This document shows positions 43,250 to 53,968 of a stretch of DNA of 54,080 bases, piece by piece. The notes under the pieces were generated by a model, which did not search any database, had not been told where the DNA came from, and worked only from the letters and a program-made list of their open reading frames with translations. Where the stretch lies: positions 1-54,080 of the forward strand of contig JAFZSF010000018.1 in NCBI GenBank assembly GCA_017619495.1. Reading direction: 5' to 3'. Source of the DNA: Clostridia bacterium. GTDB taxonomy: Bacteria > Bacillota > Clostridia > Christensenellales > UBA1242. Each line of letters opens with the position of its first letter. The first letter of the stretch is position 1. The position numbers and the translations under genes were made by a program.

Positions 43250-46200
43250 ATGATTATAAACATTACAAAGTATTCGTCCATACCTTCTCTTCCTTCTTCT
43301 TCTGTTTCTTCTTTCCCCGGCTTCTCTACAACCGCCGCGGCACCTAAATTGTGTTCATAGTAGCTACTATCTTCGTTCTCTTTGGTCTTTATTTGTTCGT
43401 TTCCATACTTTTTTATCCATTCATCATATCCTTCGTAGTACGCTTTTATCTTTTCTAAACTCATCCCTGACAACGACATACAGGCCGAAGCTCCACTCGC
43501 AAAATCTCCTGAATCGTTTATCACTTCATCTTTTTCATTCGTAAATACATAGCGCACTGTCTTCGCATTATAAACTAACATCTCGTTATCTACACTGGCC
43601 GTATATGTTACATCTCGCGTAGCATGCATCGTGTCTACATTGTAAATAGCACCATCTTCATCTTTCCAACCTAATATATGATAACCACCAAACAATAAAC
43701 CTGACCAGAATTTGTTACCGTCCTCATCTGTAATAATTTGCGGTAATGGAATGATTTCGCCTTCCGCTACAAAGATTCCGGTATCTCGCGAATCGTTTTC
43801 TTCTACTTTGAACCACTTTCCCGTACTTGACAACTGGTAGGTTGTATTACCTGCGGTTATTATCCATTCAATTTTATATTTTTCATCTTCGGCATTAAAG
43901 AAATTAGCATAGAAAATTTGTGAAACATTTCCTTCATAGTGCGAGCCCTTGGGATATATTTTGCCATCGCCTGCTCGTGTAATCGTCCAACCATTCGGAT
44001 TTAACAATGAACCATCTTCGGATTTCTTTTTGTATATGTTTTCGTCAAGCTTATAAGGAATTCCGTGCCATTTCCAACCTTGTTGCGGCGCTACACCCTC
44101 ACTCAGTGGTTCGGCTCCATTCTTATCATACTGAATCGCATACACTTGGTACAGATAGAATTTAATTTCCGGAACTGACAAACCAATATATTCGTTATTC
44201 TTTCCCAAATAATATTGTTCATCTTCTGCCATATCAACAGAATTTGTTTTACGGTTAATTTCTTTTTTATAATAATCATTCCATGTGCGGAAATAATTCT
44301 CATTGTTTATCGTTTTTATGCGAACTACCGCACGGCCATCTTTACCAACTGAATTTACATTTTCAAAGACATGGAACAATGAATTCATCGTATTCACTTC
44401 GTGTTGGTATTTGAATGGTGAATCTTCGTATGCCATTTCGCCAGTAAAGTCAATCCATGCACGCACATATGCCACATCACTATAAGTACCTAACGGCATT
44501 TCAATCAATACCGCACGATCTTCAGCAATTGTAATCTGACTAAATGCTCTCGTCTGGTTATATTCTTCAAAGTTCTTATTTTCTTCGTCGCGCAAAACCG
44601 AAACCATGAATTGATAGGTCCCTAAATTAAATTCCGTATCAGGAGTCCATTGGCGGTCAAAATCTTCGTGTTTGTTATATTCATCATAGACACGATAGTA
44701 GTACCTAACATTTCCGTCATTAAGTAGTTCGTTTTGAAAGTTACATTCAAAATCAAGATATAAATTTTTGGCCTGTTCACGAGTAAAGGTTCCACCAGAT
44801 ACAATTTCATCATTTGCCGTAATTTCGCCATTGGTTTTCTTTTTAATCACCGCACGAACAGAATCAACGGGGAAAGACATGGCTTGAATTCTTGCAGTCA
44901 AAGTACCATATGGTAAATTTCCGTACTCTGCACGATCATCAAAGGTTTTAAGCTCATAACCTGACGGCAAATATCCCGCCAATGTAAAGATCGATTTTTT
45001 ATACACCAATCGACAATCAATTACATATTCACCTTGGTTCATGGCAGTTATATTACCTTGTTGCCACCTGGTCGAAAGTCCCCTTTCTTGGGTAATCTGC
45101 GCATCAGGATTGAAACGATACTCAAAATATGGCAAATCCAAGTTGCTAAATTGCGCCCCATATACATTTTGTGTATTAAGTGTATTATCTATTAATTCGT
45201 AGATACTATCTGCGTGATTTACTAACAATGCCGGCAATACCTCCAGTGTTCCATTTTCTAACGCGGCAAAGTATGCGCTACTTAACTTGAAAGTAATTTC
45301 GTCAATGTAGTTGTTACCAAGTAAGTAATTTTGAATTTCGGTTGCCATTTGATCAGTAATAACTACACTATTATCTTCAATGCTTTTACCAATAAAGTAT
45401 TCTTTAATTGCAAACTTCCTGGTTTCAACTGACAATGACGAATAAGTAATTAAATTTTGGCTTACCGCTGTGTACATAATCGAACTAGATTCAGGTGCAG
45501 TACGAATATTCAAAATATATCGCTCAACTAAAACTTGCACCAAGGTACCTTTTAGCGGATCATTTTCGTCGGCTGCATCACCAACAAATACATTATTACT
45601 GTCAAGTTCAACATAGTAATAAATATCCCAAAGACCAATTGAGTCTACTTCTGGAACTGCTTGATTCCATAAGCGATGTTCTGCATCTACACCGGGTGCT
45701 ACCTTCGAATAATATATTGTCACGCCCAAAGCATCAGCATTTACATTCAGACGACCTTCTTCTAACGCTCTTTGTGGCTTACCACTGTATTTCAAACCAG
45801 AAATAGCTTCCGGCTTAGTTTCCCATCTAATGGGACGAGGATTAATTTGTGCATTCAAATATTCGACCGCTGAATTACAGTAATTACCACTTGCATCCAA
45901 AGCAATAACTTGGTAATTAATTTTATAGTCATTCGCAGCATTTATGCGTCCCGGCAGTTCAGCATCATTTAACCAAGTATAACCTCCCTTAACTGCATCG
46001 TAATAATAACGATAATGTTGTGTTTCACCTTCGTACCAGAATTCAATCGCACAATGGTGCAAAGCTAATGAAGTTAAACTGCCATAAGCAATTAAGTTTT
46101 GCACGCTTCCCTTTCTTTCTTTGGCTACGGAGTCGTAATAATCTGTATACACGACTGAATCTAAGGCATACGGAACTTCATTTAAACCAAGCGCAGCATT

Positions 46201-49200
46201 ACATTGCGCAATTGACACTATCACCGAGCCAACTGATTGGTTCCAATTCTCACCGGCAAAAACACCATAATTAACCGTATAATTACCAGCATTAACACCA
46301 GTCAATGCTTGAATATCAGCAGAATCAGATGTTTTTAAGACGGTGTTTACACTGTATTTGATTTGCAAATCGTCATCAACATCGTAATATTGCCCCGCAC
46401 CGTAGTAAATACCAGTAGCAAGGAACTTAGCACTCGCCACACCTTTTAATAAATTTTGCGATTCTCCGTTATAAATTAATCCATCACTGTCATCGCCATA
46501 ATAACTGGGAGCGGTTAGGATAATTTGAGCCGGAGCAATATTTACAACCGCAAAACATTTAAGGTATTCATTCAAGTTTTCGTTATCACCATTGGTTTTA
46601 ACCCATACCCATAAATAATAATTACCAGCATTCGTACCCTTCAATTCGTTAATATCTTCATACCAAGTTATCGGTTTTCCAGCAAGGGTTGCACTATCAC
46701 CCAAACCCCATTTAACATCTATGTTATTGTTGTAAGCGGTAGTGTTAACATCATTACCATTTATCACAATCGGTAATTTAGCTTCACTGTTCAAGGTCAC
46801 CGTCGCCAAAATTTGCTGTTGATCTTGACCAATATAGCGTAAACCTTCGGTACGCGGAGTAATACTATTATTAAAATAGCTATATTCCAAATCAGCCGCA
46901 GCAATTTCTGTGAAATCCCTTTCTGGATCAATACAGTAGCATTTATAATAATCGGCAATATTACGCGCTCCTGTCGCTGGATTAACAATACTGGTCACTT
47001 TAACCCAAATGTAATATTGACCTGCGTTGCTTGCTTTCAGATCATTAATATTTTCCAACCATGCAGATACGCTAGCAACCGGTGCAACTAATGGATCGTT
47101 AGAGTAAGCGTATTCAATCTTTGAGTAGTCGTTAATATTCGACAGTAAAATTCCACTGGTTTTAAATCTTTGTGTCACACCTGTACTAATTAATTGTTTT
47201 TCGCTACCATCATATGACAACCTAGGAACAAATGTAATACCACTTAAAACAATATCATTTTCAGCAGCTTGACCAATCGTTACTGAACCAATATAACGCG
47301 GTTCAATCTCTGTATGACTGTAACCAGCACCGAACTTAATCCAAATATAATAGGTACCTGTATTGGCCTGTTTTAATTTGCCATTTACTGTAATGTCAGT
47401 ATACCAACCATCTTCACCAGCGCCAGTATTATCAAAAGTACCGGTCTTGGTTAGTGTTTCCGGACTGCCACTAATATAATAACTAGCTTGACCAAATTTC
47501 GGTTGAGTATTGTTCGCAGGTACAATAAACGAATTATTACCGTTCTTCATTTCCAAACTAGCTGCACCGGCAATTAAGCACTGTTCGGTTCCATCATAAG
47601 CCAAATTTCTGTTCAAACTTGGCACATTAATTTTCATCGATAATTCATTTGTGGGAATAATTTGCGCATAAGTATTATTAGAAAACAATTCAAAAATTAA
47701 GTCGTCAACAGCGATGTCGTTTACACCGTCCTTGATGGCAATTTTAAAGTACAATTGATATTGCCCAATTCCCACAGCACCAGTATCAGCCCAAACAGTA
47801 TATTGACTAGCCGTTGGTTGCGCACTGCCATGTTCAGTAACATTCCACAATACATAAGTATTGGCAGCATTGTTAATTTCGTCACTTAAATTGTAGTTCG
47901 ACCCCGTGATACGAACCGACAAGTTACCGCCAACTAATTTCTGATCTTTAACCATAATATTGGCACCGGTAAACATTTCCGTCATGCCGTAAAGTCCGGA
48001 AACGGACAAATCTGACTTAATCGCTTTACCAATACTAATCGCCTGACGAACTGGAGCATCACCGTCCACTGCCAATGTTGACAAGCATTCAACTACCGTC
48101 GAAATATTACTTTCCGTGTTTGTGTCACTTACATAAAGCATGACCCACAATTTATAGTTACCATAATGGACACGCGACAGGTTTTGCCACATCGAACGCC
48201 AACCCGTTGCCGTACGGTCAGTAATCGCCGGCGCAGTTTCACTCACATCGGTAATTGCATAGAAAATTTCACCAATGTTTTCACCACTTGGAATTGTTCG
48301 ATAAACATTATCAGTTCCTGATATTTTAGCATTACCATTCTCGTCGCGATCCAAAATTTGAATTGACAATTGCAAATCACTAATCAAATTACGCGCCAAA
48401 CCATTAAAGCGTAAATCGTCACCGTTAGCTTCTTTTTGAACCGTATAACTCGATTGGTTCAAACGAATATCACTAGCACTAGCACGCGTAATTGTAATCG
48501 GACTACTCGAAAAGCAAACAGGATTATGTGCAATATGGTTATCACCTGCATCAACTTTCATCCAAATATAATATGTACCAACACGACTTACTTTAAGATC
48601 TTGATAGTTAGATTTCCAAGATTCCACGGTTAAACTGTTGACATCCGTACTATTAGAAACTGCATAGGAAATTGCACCAAAATTACCGTGCCTTTGCACA
48701 CCGTTTATAAGATAAGTTCCATTTTTATAAAAACTATACGCAATATTAGCACCACTAACAGTCAAGCGTGTACCATTATGCTGCAAGAAATAATTCCCCG
48801 ATTGTAAAAGAATTTGATAGTCGCCACCTTTATATGTTAACACACCACCATTGGCTATAACCGGCGCTGAAATTTCAACTTCCACCTTATTAATCGTCAC
48901 CGCAATGGACATGATTTCGTTAGCATCGTCAACACTACTATTTGCACCGGGCTTAGCCTTAAAGAACAGGGTTTTAACACCAGCATCTTTAATTGACAAT
49001 TCGTTTGCTCCGTAATCATACCACCCCGAAGCTGAACCCGACCAACTGTATACTAATGGAATTTCCGTACTACTACTCTGCAATTTTGCTTTACCATCAG
49101 TAAATAACTGCGTGCAAGGTATATTACTACCAGTGTAATAAACACCCGACTTCGCCTGTGGCATCGCCGCAGGATCAAACATAGCCGACGCTTTGTTAAT

Positions 49201-52200
49201 GGATACGGTTACATAACTGTAATTATAGCGGTTGATATCGGTCAACGCCTTGGTTGTATCTTCCTTTACTTGCGTAGTAAAGATTGTTTTACCACCACTG
49301 GTATAACTAGCACCACGGTAATAAACCTTAAACGAACCGGCCTGTGCCCATTTTAAGCTTTCCGCAGTAACATCTTGTGTCCAAACCCATTGGCCACTTG
49401 CATTGGCCGTTAATTGTCCTAATGAATATTCCACTTTTGGTGCTAATTGCGCACTGGCTGTAATCAATTGATGTTTATCATTATCAGCCGTAAACACAAT
49501 ACCATCAATCGGCGTCGGTGCCACCTGGACAAACGAGGTTGTAGATGTTATGCTGGCTGCGGTCGGGTGCATATAAACATAACTGGCATTTACATAGTCA
49601 TCGTTAATGGTAATACGAACAAACATATAATAACTACCTAAATCAGACTGTTGTGCGGCACCAATTTCACTCTTCCATTGGCTGGCAAAATTCGACGATG
49701 TCGCCACCGATTTGTCGTTACTTGTAATTAATAAATACTCTGAACTTACCCCAGTCGAACTATATGCACTACCGTTAATCGTGAAACTTACCGCCGATTT
49801 AACTTGGAACAACGGTTGTCCTTGCGGCACATAGGTGTTATCCTCAAATAAATACCTAAATTGATGCGAACCACCGTTGGTTTCCTCTAAGAAAGTATTG
49901 GTTACTGCGAAGTTACTGTCGGTTAAAGATGTCAAACTAACAATATTCATCTTCGGCGTCGCGTATACCGCACGACTGCTGTCGTAAATACGATAAGCCA
50001 TCGCACCTGCTTTTACATTGTCACTACCCGACCAACGAATCCACACATAATGGCTGCCGTTTTTGGCAACCACATTCCTATAATTGGTTCCCGTCAACCC
50101 ATAGTAATTACCCGTCATCGCATCTAATGCTTCACTGACACCAATTTCAAAAGTGCCAAAGTCAGTCGCCAAATCACCAGTAGTCTTGGAACCTGACTTA
50201 TAATACGCCTTAATCGTCGGCGCAGAATCACCCGCAATCATGCGTTGATTGCCATTGTTAAATGGTAAGTTGTAATTATCAAATGCGATGTCATCTTCCA
50301 CACTACGCTCTGGCGTACCACCATTAAAGGTCACCCCAGCAAAATATATATTGCAATTGGCAGTATCTAACGAAAATTGTTGAATCTCAAACTTGGCATA
50401 CATGCGACCATCAGACGCCGCCACATTGGTACTGGCCGTCCATTTTACCCATAAATATTTGGTACATATATTCGTAAATGTCGGCAATGAACTTGTACTC
50501 GTTTGCCAACCTGTCGTCGGTGCAACTGTCGCGCTATCGCCAACCGCATACGAAACCGTTCCCAAAGTTAAGGCTGTATGACTCGATGCTAATGTACCCG
50601 CCGCAATGACACTATGCGCTGCTCCATCATAAGGAATCAAACCGTTAGCACCATAAGTACTGGCCCCCGTCATCGTCACACCCGTCAACGGAATCGTGGC
50701 AGCATTGTACCCATTGGCGGTAATTTGTGCTGCTTTGATAATCATATTTGTCGCAAAGTTATAGTGCGTTTTGACCTTTAACCACAAGGTCCAAGTTCCA
50801 CTGGCGGTCGGTTTTAAGGCCTTGATACCATTAATTAATGCAGTGGTAGATGCCGTTTCTACCCACGAAGTGGCACTGGCCGCCGGTTGAGTGTTTTCCG
50901 CTACGAAAGCATAATAACAATTATTGTATGTGGTTCCAGTTTCCGAAGAGAGACCATTCCAACCAGCATCGGAATTACCGCTGTACTGTAAATCAATCTT
51001 TGATGTACTGGCAAACGGCGCCGTCCAAACACCGTTAGTACCAACATTAACTGACGACGCAACCGACAAACTGGTCACCGATACCTTACTACTAACCGAT
51101 GTTTTATTAATCGTAAAAGTAAAACTCTTGGAACCACCGGCAATATTATCGGTATAACTTGATGTCGGTGTCCATTTAACCGTCAACTCATATGTCCCTG
51201 CATTTTTGGGTTTGACTTTTAGTGTGTCCCAAGTCTGATTATTATATGATGTACTCCAGCCACTGGATGTTTGCGTCATGCTGTATGTAGTAGTCACCAT
51301 GGATGTGGTTAAACCAGTAGCCGACAAAGTGGGCGCCGTGGTTGTGGTCAAGGGACAATGCGTCGCGCCGTCATATGTTACTGCAGTTGCCGCCGTGCCT
51401 GAACAAGTAAATTCACCTTTGGCAATGTAACCATACACCCCTGAATAAGTCCAATCGACTGCATTGTGGTTGGTACCCGCCGCCACACGATAATACAAAT
51501 AATAACGGTATTGGGTTGTGCCCGTGTAGGCGTCTTTACCCTTCATGTTAGACAAAGTTGAATTTTCCCCAGAACCAGTTGATGCGGTAGGTGCAGATGT
51601 CGCGGTACTCTTAATGACACGATAATAAATGGTTCCGTCACCTGACCTGGTCGGTGTCCCTGTAAACAAAGATTGGTCACCGTTATTATATTTTAATCCC
51701 GTCACAGCCGCCAAAGTATTTTTTGAAATTGAACCATTAACCTTGGTAATGGTCACAGTAACATAACCCTGATCACTGTCAATATAGTTAGTAGTATTGG
51801 TCGATGCTGCATAATAATAAACGGTATAAGTTCCCGCATTGGTCGCCGTGACGCTATTAATATCGGTAACCCAACTACCCGAATCAACTTTATACTTAAT
51901 CGTGTATGAACCACTGGGGTTACCATCATTGGTCGCCGCAGCGCTCAGCAGTTTGATGGCATTACCCGTGTATGGTGTACTGGTCGCCGTGACCGTCGGT
52001 GCTTTGGGTTTTTTCAGTTTAGCCTGTGTCAGAATTTGAACCGATTTACTGCCTTGCCCACTGTCATTATAACCTGCGTCACCCTTTGCATACCATTTGA
52101 CCAAATAATAACCCGGTGCCTTGGCCTTGATGGCAGCCTTATCAGTGGTCCAATTGACTTCCACAGCCCCCTGTGTCCAATAGGCGTCACTTTTATACAG

Positions 52201-53739
52201 AATATATTGCATGGTACCATGGGTGGCGGTACCAGCATCGTAAATAAACGCGACATCTTGGTTCGTACCGCTGGAATCTACCTCGCGGTAAAAATAGCGG
52301 TCAGAACCATAATAAGAACTCATAAAAGTTGGGTCGGTCGATACCGCGGCGGTACCATTGGTATTAATTGTCAAGTTAAGACCGGTCACCTCTTTTATAA
52401 TATATTCGCTATCGCCAGCCGCAGCCTCAGGCGAAGTGTATTTCATATGATAGGTAGAACCGAGCGTATCCGTCCCGCTTGCGGCATACATTACATAGCG
52501 CGCACGCACACCAATGGTTCCGATATTTGTCAATTGCGGGACATCTTGACCCCAAATTCCATTACCGTACAGTCCCTTCGACATTGTCGAACCAAACCAC
52601 GTATTACCGTTATTGTTAGTATATTGGTACACCCAAGCAGTTTTGATACCACTAACATATTCCACACTCTCCGGAACATACGCACCAGTATTTCCCGTGT
52701 TTTTTAAAGTTAGAGCCGTTCCATCATATGTTTTACTGGCACCCTCTGGCAATGTCGTTGGGTCGATGCGATAAAAGCTAACTCCACCATTTCCATTATA
52801 TGGATTTCTCGTATAGCCCGTTATATCACTGGTACACAGCGGATAGCAGTTCGGCGAACATGAACCGCCACCACCCTGGGCTGGGCCGCTATTCCTTAGA
52901 CTACCCCCACCATCAACATACGCAAAAGCACTGCCACCACCACCGTCGTTGTACCCCGCACCACCACCTGAGCCGGACACCATCGTAGATCCACCATACA
53001 CACCAACATAATAATAGCTCCCATTCGGGCTCTTTGTTTTACTCGTACTGGAATAAGAATTGGGCCCCTGAAAACCGCCCGATGATTGCGAAGCCGGGGT
53101 TCCCGGCATCCAATAGTAAGAACCACTACCATTTGACATGGATTTGCTAATCGCCCAACCTGAAAACTTTGCAGCCATTGCTTGACCATAGTTGCTATAA
53201 TTGGCGCCAGCCCATGTAGCATCAGCAATTAACTTATAATTAGTATAGCCAATGCCACTACCCGCTTCTGAGGTACCGCCGCCGCCACCACCACCGGCCA
53301 CGGCAGAGGTATCGGTCTGTCCATTGGGGCGTCCGAAGTTCGTTGAGATTGTGGTTTTTCCGCCACCTCTAGAACCATAGCTGGAACTATAAGGATTGCC
53401 CCCACCCTGACCTATTCTCACGGTCATACTGTTGCCTTTGTAAAACGCCAGACATACTGCCCCATAACCTTGCTTACTTCCATTACCATCCTGACCCCAG
53501 AATCTTACTGCATAGACTCCATTGTCAAAATTTAATGTGTAACTTTTATCACAGTTCTTTGAAGGGCCAGTAAGATCAAATGTTGTTTGCCCCGTAAAAT
53601 TTTTCGTTTCTGCCGCTGCCTCAATTGCGGGGTTATCGGAATTAGATAGTCCGCGGAACTTAAAGACCGCCGAAAACAGCGCACACGCGGCAACCAGTAC
53701 CGACATGATTATAATGGACGCTTTGGCTCTTTTGTTCAC
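43138..53739 (-). CDS. Giant repetitive surface protein, membrane anchored (3533 aa)
   Basis: An N-terminal hydrophobic signal/anchor (about residues 8-30) is followed by a Gly-rich domain (about 45-320; FTGQTTFDLTG, VRFWGQDGNG, GGGG runs) like extracellular glycine-rich receptor-type domains. From about 338 to 2750 come roughly 19 degenerate modules of 90-130 aa. Each opens with an L-x-Y-x-G...L-I motif (for example LAYDGTEQCLIAG) and closes with an N-A-G-T-Y-Y-I-W-V-K motif, like MBG/Ig-like bacterial surface repeats. A further region includes an InlB-type repeat (YAIQYDKNGAEP, near 3204). A C-terminal membrane helix (about 3491-3514) and basic tail follow; no LPxTG motif was found. The start is GTG with GGGGGA 12 nt upstream. 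Likely an adhesin or surface-layer component; this is inference. Confidence 0.9.
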   Translation of the reverse strand: MNKRAKASIIIMSVLVAACALFSAVFKFRGLSNSDNPAIEAAAETKNFTGQTTFDLTGPSKNCDKSYTLNFDNGVYAVRFWGQDGNGSKQGYGAVCLAFYKGNSMTVRIGQGGGNPYSSSYGSRGGGKTTISTNFGRPNGQTDTSAVAGGGGGGGTSEAGSGIGYTNYKLIADATWAGANYSNYGQAMAAKFSGWAISKSMSNGSGSYYWMPGTPASQSSGGFQGPNSYSSTSKTKSPNGSYYYVGVYGGSTMVSGSGGGAGYNDGGGGSAFAYVDGGGSLRNSGPAQGGGGSCSPNCYPLCTSDITGYTRNPYNGNGGVSFYRIDPTTLPEGASKTYDGTALTLKNTGNTGAYVPESVEYVSGIKTAWVYQYTNNNGNTWFGSTMSKGLYGNGIWGQDVPQLTNIGTIGVRARYVMYAASGTDTLGSTYHMKYTSPEAAAGDSEYIIKEVTGLNLTINTNGTAAVSTDPTFMSSYYGSDRYFYREVDSSGTNQDVAFIYDAGTATHGTMQYILYKSDAYWTQGAVEVNWTTDKAAIKAKAPGYYLVKWYAKGDAGYNDSGQGSKSVQILTQAKLKKPKAPTVTATSTPYTGNAIKLLSAAATNDGNPSGSYTIKYKVDSGSWVTDINSVTATNAGTYTVYYYAASTNTTNYIDSDQGYVTVTITKVNGSISKNTLAAVTGLKYNNGDQSLFTGTPTRSGDGTIYYRVIKSTATSAPTASTGSGENSTLSNMKGKDAYTGTTQYRYYLYYRVAAGTNHNAVDWTYSGVYGYIAKGEFTCSGTAATAVTYDGATHCPLTTTTAPTLSATGLTTSMVTTTYSMTQTSSGWSTSYNNQTWDTLKVKPKNAGTYELTVKWTPTSSYTDNIAGGSKSFTFTINKTSVSSKVSVTSLSVASSVNVGTNGVWTAPFASTSKIDLQYSGNSDAGWNGLSSETGTTYNNCYYAFVAENTQPAASATSWVETASTTALINGIKALKPTASGTWTLWLKVKTHYNFATNMIIKAAQITANGYNAATIPLTGVTMTGASTYGANGLIPYDGAAHSVIAAGTLASSHTALTLGTVSYAVGDSATVAPTTGWQTSTSSLPTFTNICTKYLWVKWTASTNVAASDGRMYAKFEIQQFSLDTANCNIYFAGVTFNGGTPERSVEDDIAFDNYNLPFNNGNQRMIAGDSAPTIKAYYKSGSKTTGDLATDFGTFEIGVSEALDAMTGNYYGLTGTNYRNVVAKNGSHYVWIRWSGSDNVKAGAMAYRIYDSSRAVYATPKMNIVSLTSLTDSNFAVTNTFLEETNGGSHQFRYLFEDNTYVPQGQPLFQVKSAVSFTINGSAYSSTGVSSEYLLITSNDKSVATSSNFASQWKSEIGAAQQSDLGSYYMFVRITINDDYVNASYVYMHPTAASITSTTSFVQVAPTPIDGIVFTADNDKHQLITASAQLAPKVEYSLGQLTANASGQWVWTQDVTAESLKWAQAGSFKVYYRGASYTSGGKTIFTTQVKEDTTKALTDINRYNYSYVTVSINKASAMFDPAAMPQAKSGVYYTGSNIPCTQLFTDGKAKLQSSSTEIPLVYSWSGSASGWYDYGANELSIKDAGVKTLFFKAKPGANSSVDDANEIMSIAVTINKVEVEISAPVIANGGVLTYKGGDYQILLQSGNYFLQHNGTRLTVSGANIAYSFYKNGTYLINGVQRHGNFGAISYAVSNSTDVNSLTVESWKSNYQDLKVSRVGTYYIWMKVDAGDNHIAHNPVCFSSSPITITRASASDIRLNQSSYTVQKEANGDDLRFNGLARNLISDLQLSIQILDRDENGNAKISGTDNVYRTIPSGENIGEIFYAITDVSETAPAITDRTATGWRSMWQNLSRVHYGNYKLWVMLYVSDTNTESNISTVVECLSTLAVDGDAPVRQAISIGKAIKSDLSVSGLYGMTEMFTGANIMVKDQKLVGGNLSVRITGSNYNLSDEINNAANTYVLWNVTEHGSAQPTASQYTVWADTGAVGIGQYQLYFKIAIKDGVNDIAVDDLIFELFSNNTYAQIIPTNELSMKINVPSLNRNLAYDGTEQCLIAGAASLEMKNGNNSFIVPANNTQPKFGQASYYISGSPETLTKTGTFDNTGAGEDGWYTDITVNGKLKQANTGTYYIWIKFGAGYSHTEIEPRYIGSVTIGQAAENDIVLSGITFVPRLSYDGSEKQLISTGVTQRFKTSGILLSNINDYSKIEYAYSNDPLVAPVASVSAWLENINDLKASNAGQYYIWVKVTSIVNPATGARNIADYYKCYCIDPERDFTEIAAADLEYSYFNNSITPRTEGLRYIGQDQQQILATVTLNSEAKLPIVINGNDVNTTAYNNNIDVKWGLGDSATLAGKPITWYEDINELKGTNAGNYYLWVWVKTNGDNENLNEYLKCFAVVNIAPAQIILTAPSYYGDDSDGLIYNGESQNLLKGVASAKFLATGIYYGAGQYYDVDDDLQIKYSVNTVLKTSDSADIQALTGVNAGNYTVNYGVFAGENWNQSVGSVIVSIAQCNAALGLNEVPYALDSVVYTDYYDSVAKERKGSVQNLIAYGSLTSLALHHCAIEFWYEGETQHYRYYYDAVKGGYTWLNDAELPGRINAANDYKINYQVIALDASGNYCNSAVEYLNAQINPRPIRWETKPEAISGLKYSGKPQRALEEGRLNVNADALGVTIYYSKVAPGVDAEHRLWNQAVPEVDSIGLWDIYYYVELDSNNVFVGDAADENDPLKGTLVQVLVERYILNIRTAPESSSIMYTAVSQNLITYSSLSVETRKFAIKEYFIGKSIEDNSVVITDQMATEIQNYLLGNNYIDEITFKLSSAYFAALENGTLEVLPALLVNHADSIYELIDNTLNTQNVYGAQFSNLDLPYFEYRFNPDAQITQERGLSTRWQQGNITAMNQGEYVIDCRLVYKKSIFTLAGYLPSGYELKTFDDRAEYGNLPYGTLTARIQAMSFPVDSVRAVIKKKTNGEITANDEIVSGGTFTREQAKNLYLDFECNFQNELLNDGNVRYYYRVYDEYNKHEDFDRQWTPDTEFNLGTYQFMVSVLRDEENKNFEEYNQTRAFSQITIAEDRAVLIEMPLGTYSDVAYVRAWIDFTGEMAYEDSPFKYQHEVNTMNSLFHVFENVNSVGKDGRAVVRIKTINNENYFRTWNDYYKKEINRKTNSVDMAEDEQYYLGKNNEYIGLSVPEIKFYLYQVYAIQYDKNGAEPLSEGVAPQQGWKWHGIPYKLDENIYKKKSEDGSLLNPNGWTITRAGDGKIYPKGSHYEGNVSQIFYANFFNAEDEKYKIEWIITAGNTTYQLSSTGKWFKVEENDSRDTGIFVAEGEIIPLPQIITDEDGNKFWSGLLFGGYHILGWKDEDGAIYNVDTMHATRDVTYTASVDNEMLVYNAKTVRYVFTNEKDEVINDSGDFASGASACMSLSGMSLEKIKAYYEGYDEWIKKYGNEQIKTKENEDSSYYEHNLGAAAVVEKPGKEETEEEGREGMDEYFVMFIIIAAGVITLGVTLAIYKVMCRRKKGVKIKRFKEERAKG

Positions 53740-53968
53740 GGTCTAATTCAATCCCCCAATTAACACTATTATTTAACACAAAATTCAATTTATGTAAAAC
53801 AAAAAAGACTATTATTTCTTCATGATCCATTTCACTACTGTTACGCATTACTGACAACTAGAATTTAGATTAGCTGTAGTGTGACGACTTGATTGCCAGC
53901 TTATGCGGGTACTTGAAAATCCAAATTAAAGTTGCAGTTAAAATCAAATACTATTTCTTTACTGCCAC
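53740..53968. other. Intergenic region between the two giant genes
   Basis: It holds a possible minus-strand promoter for the giant gene (TTTACA, 17 nt, TAAATA at roughly 53776-53804) and the GGGGGA ribosome binding site. The last 25 nt (53944-53968) belong to the 137-bp repeat. No convincing terminator hairpin or small ORF was seen. Confidence 0.4.

Noticed and set aside
43138..53739. CRISPR-like or tandem DNA repeat array inside the giant gene
   Set aside because: The repetition is at protein level, with strong divergence in DNA and variable spacing; no regular identical repeats and spacers are present.
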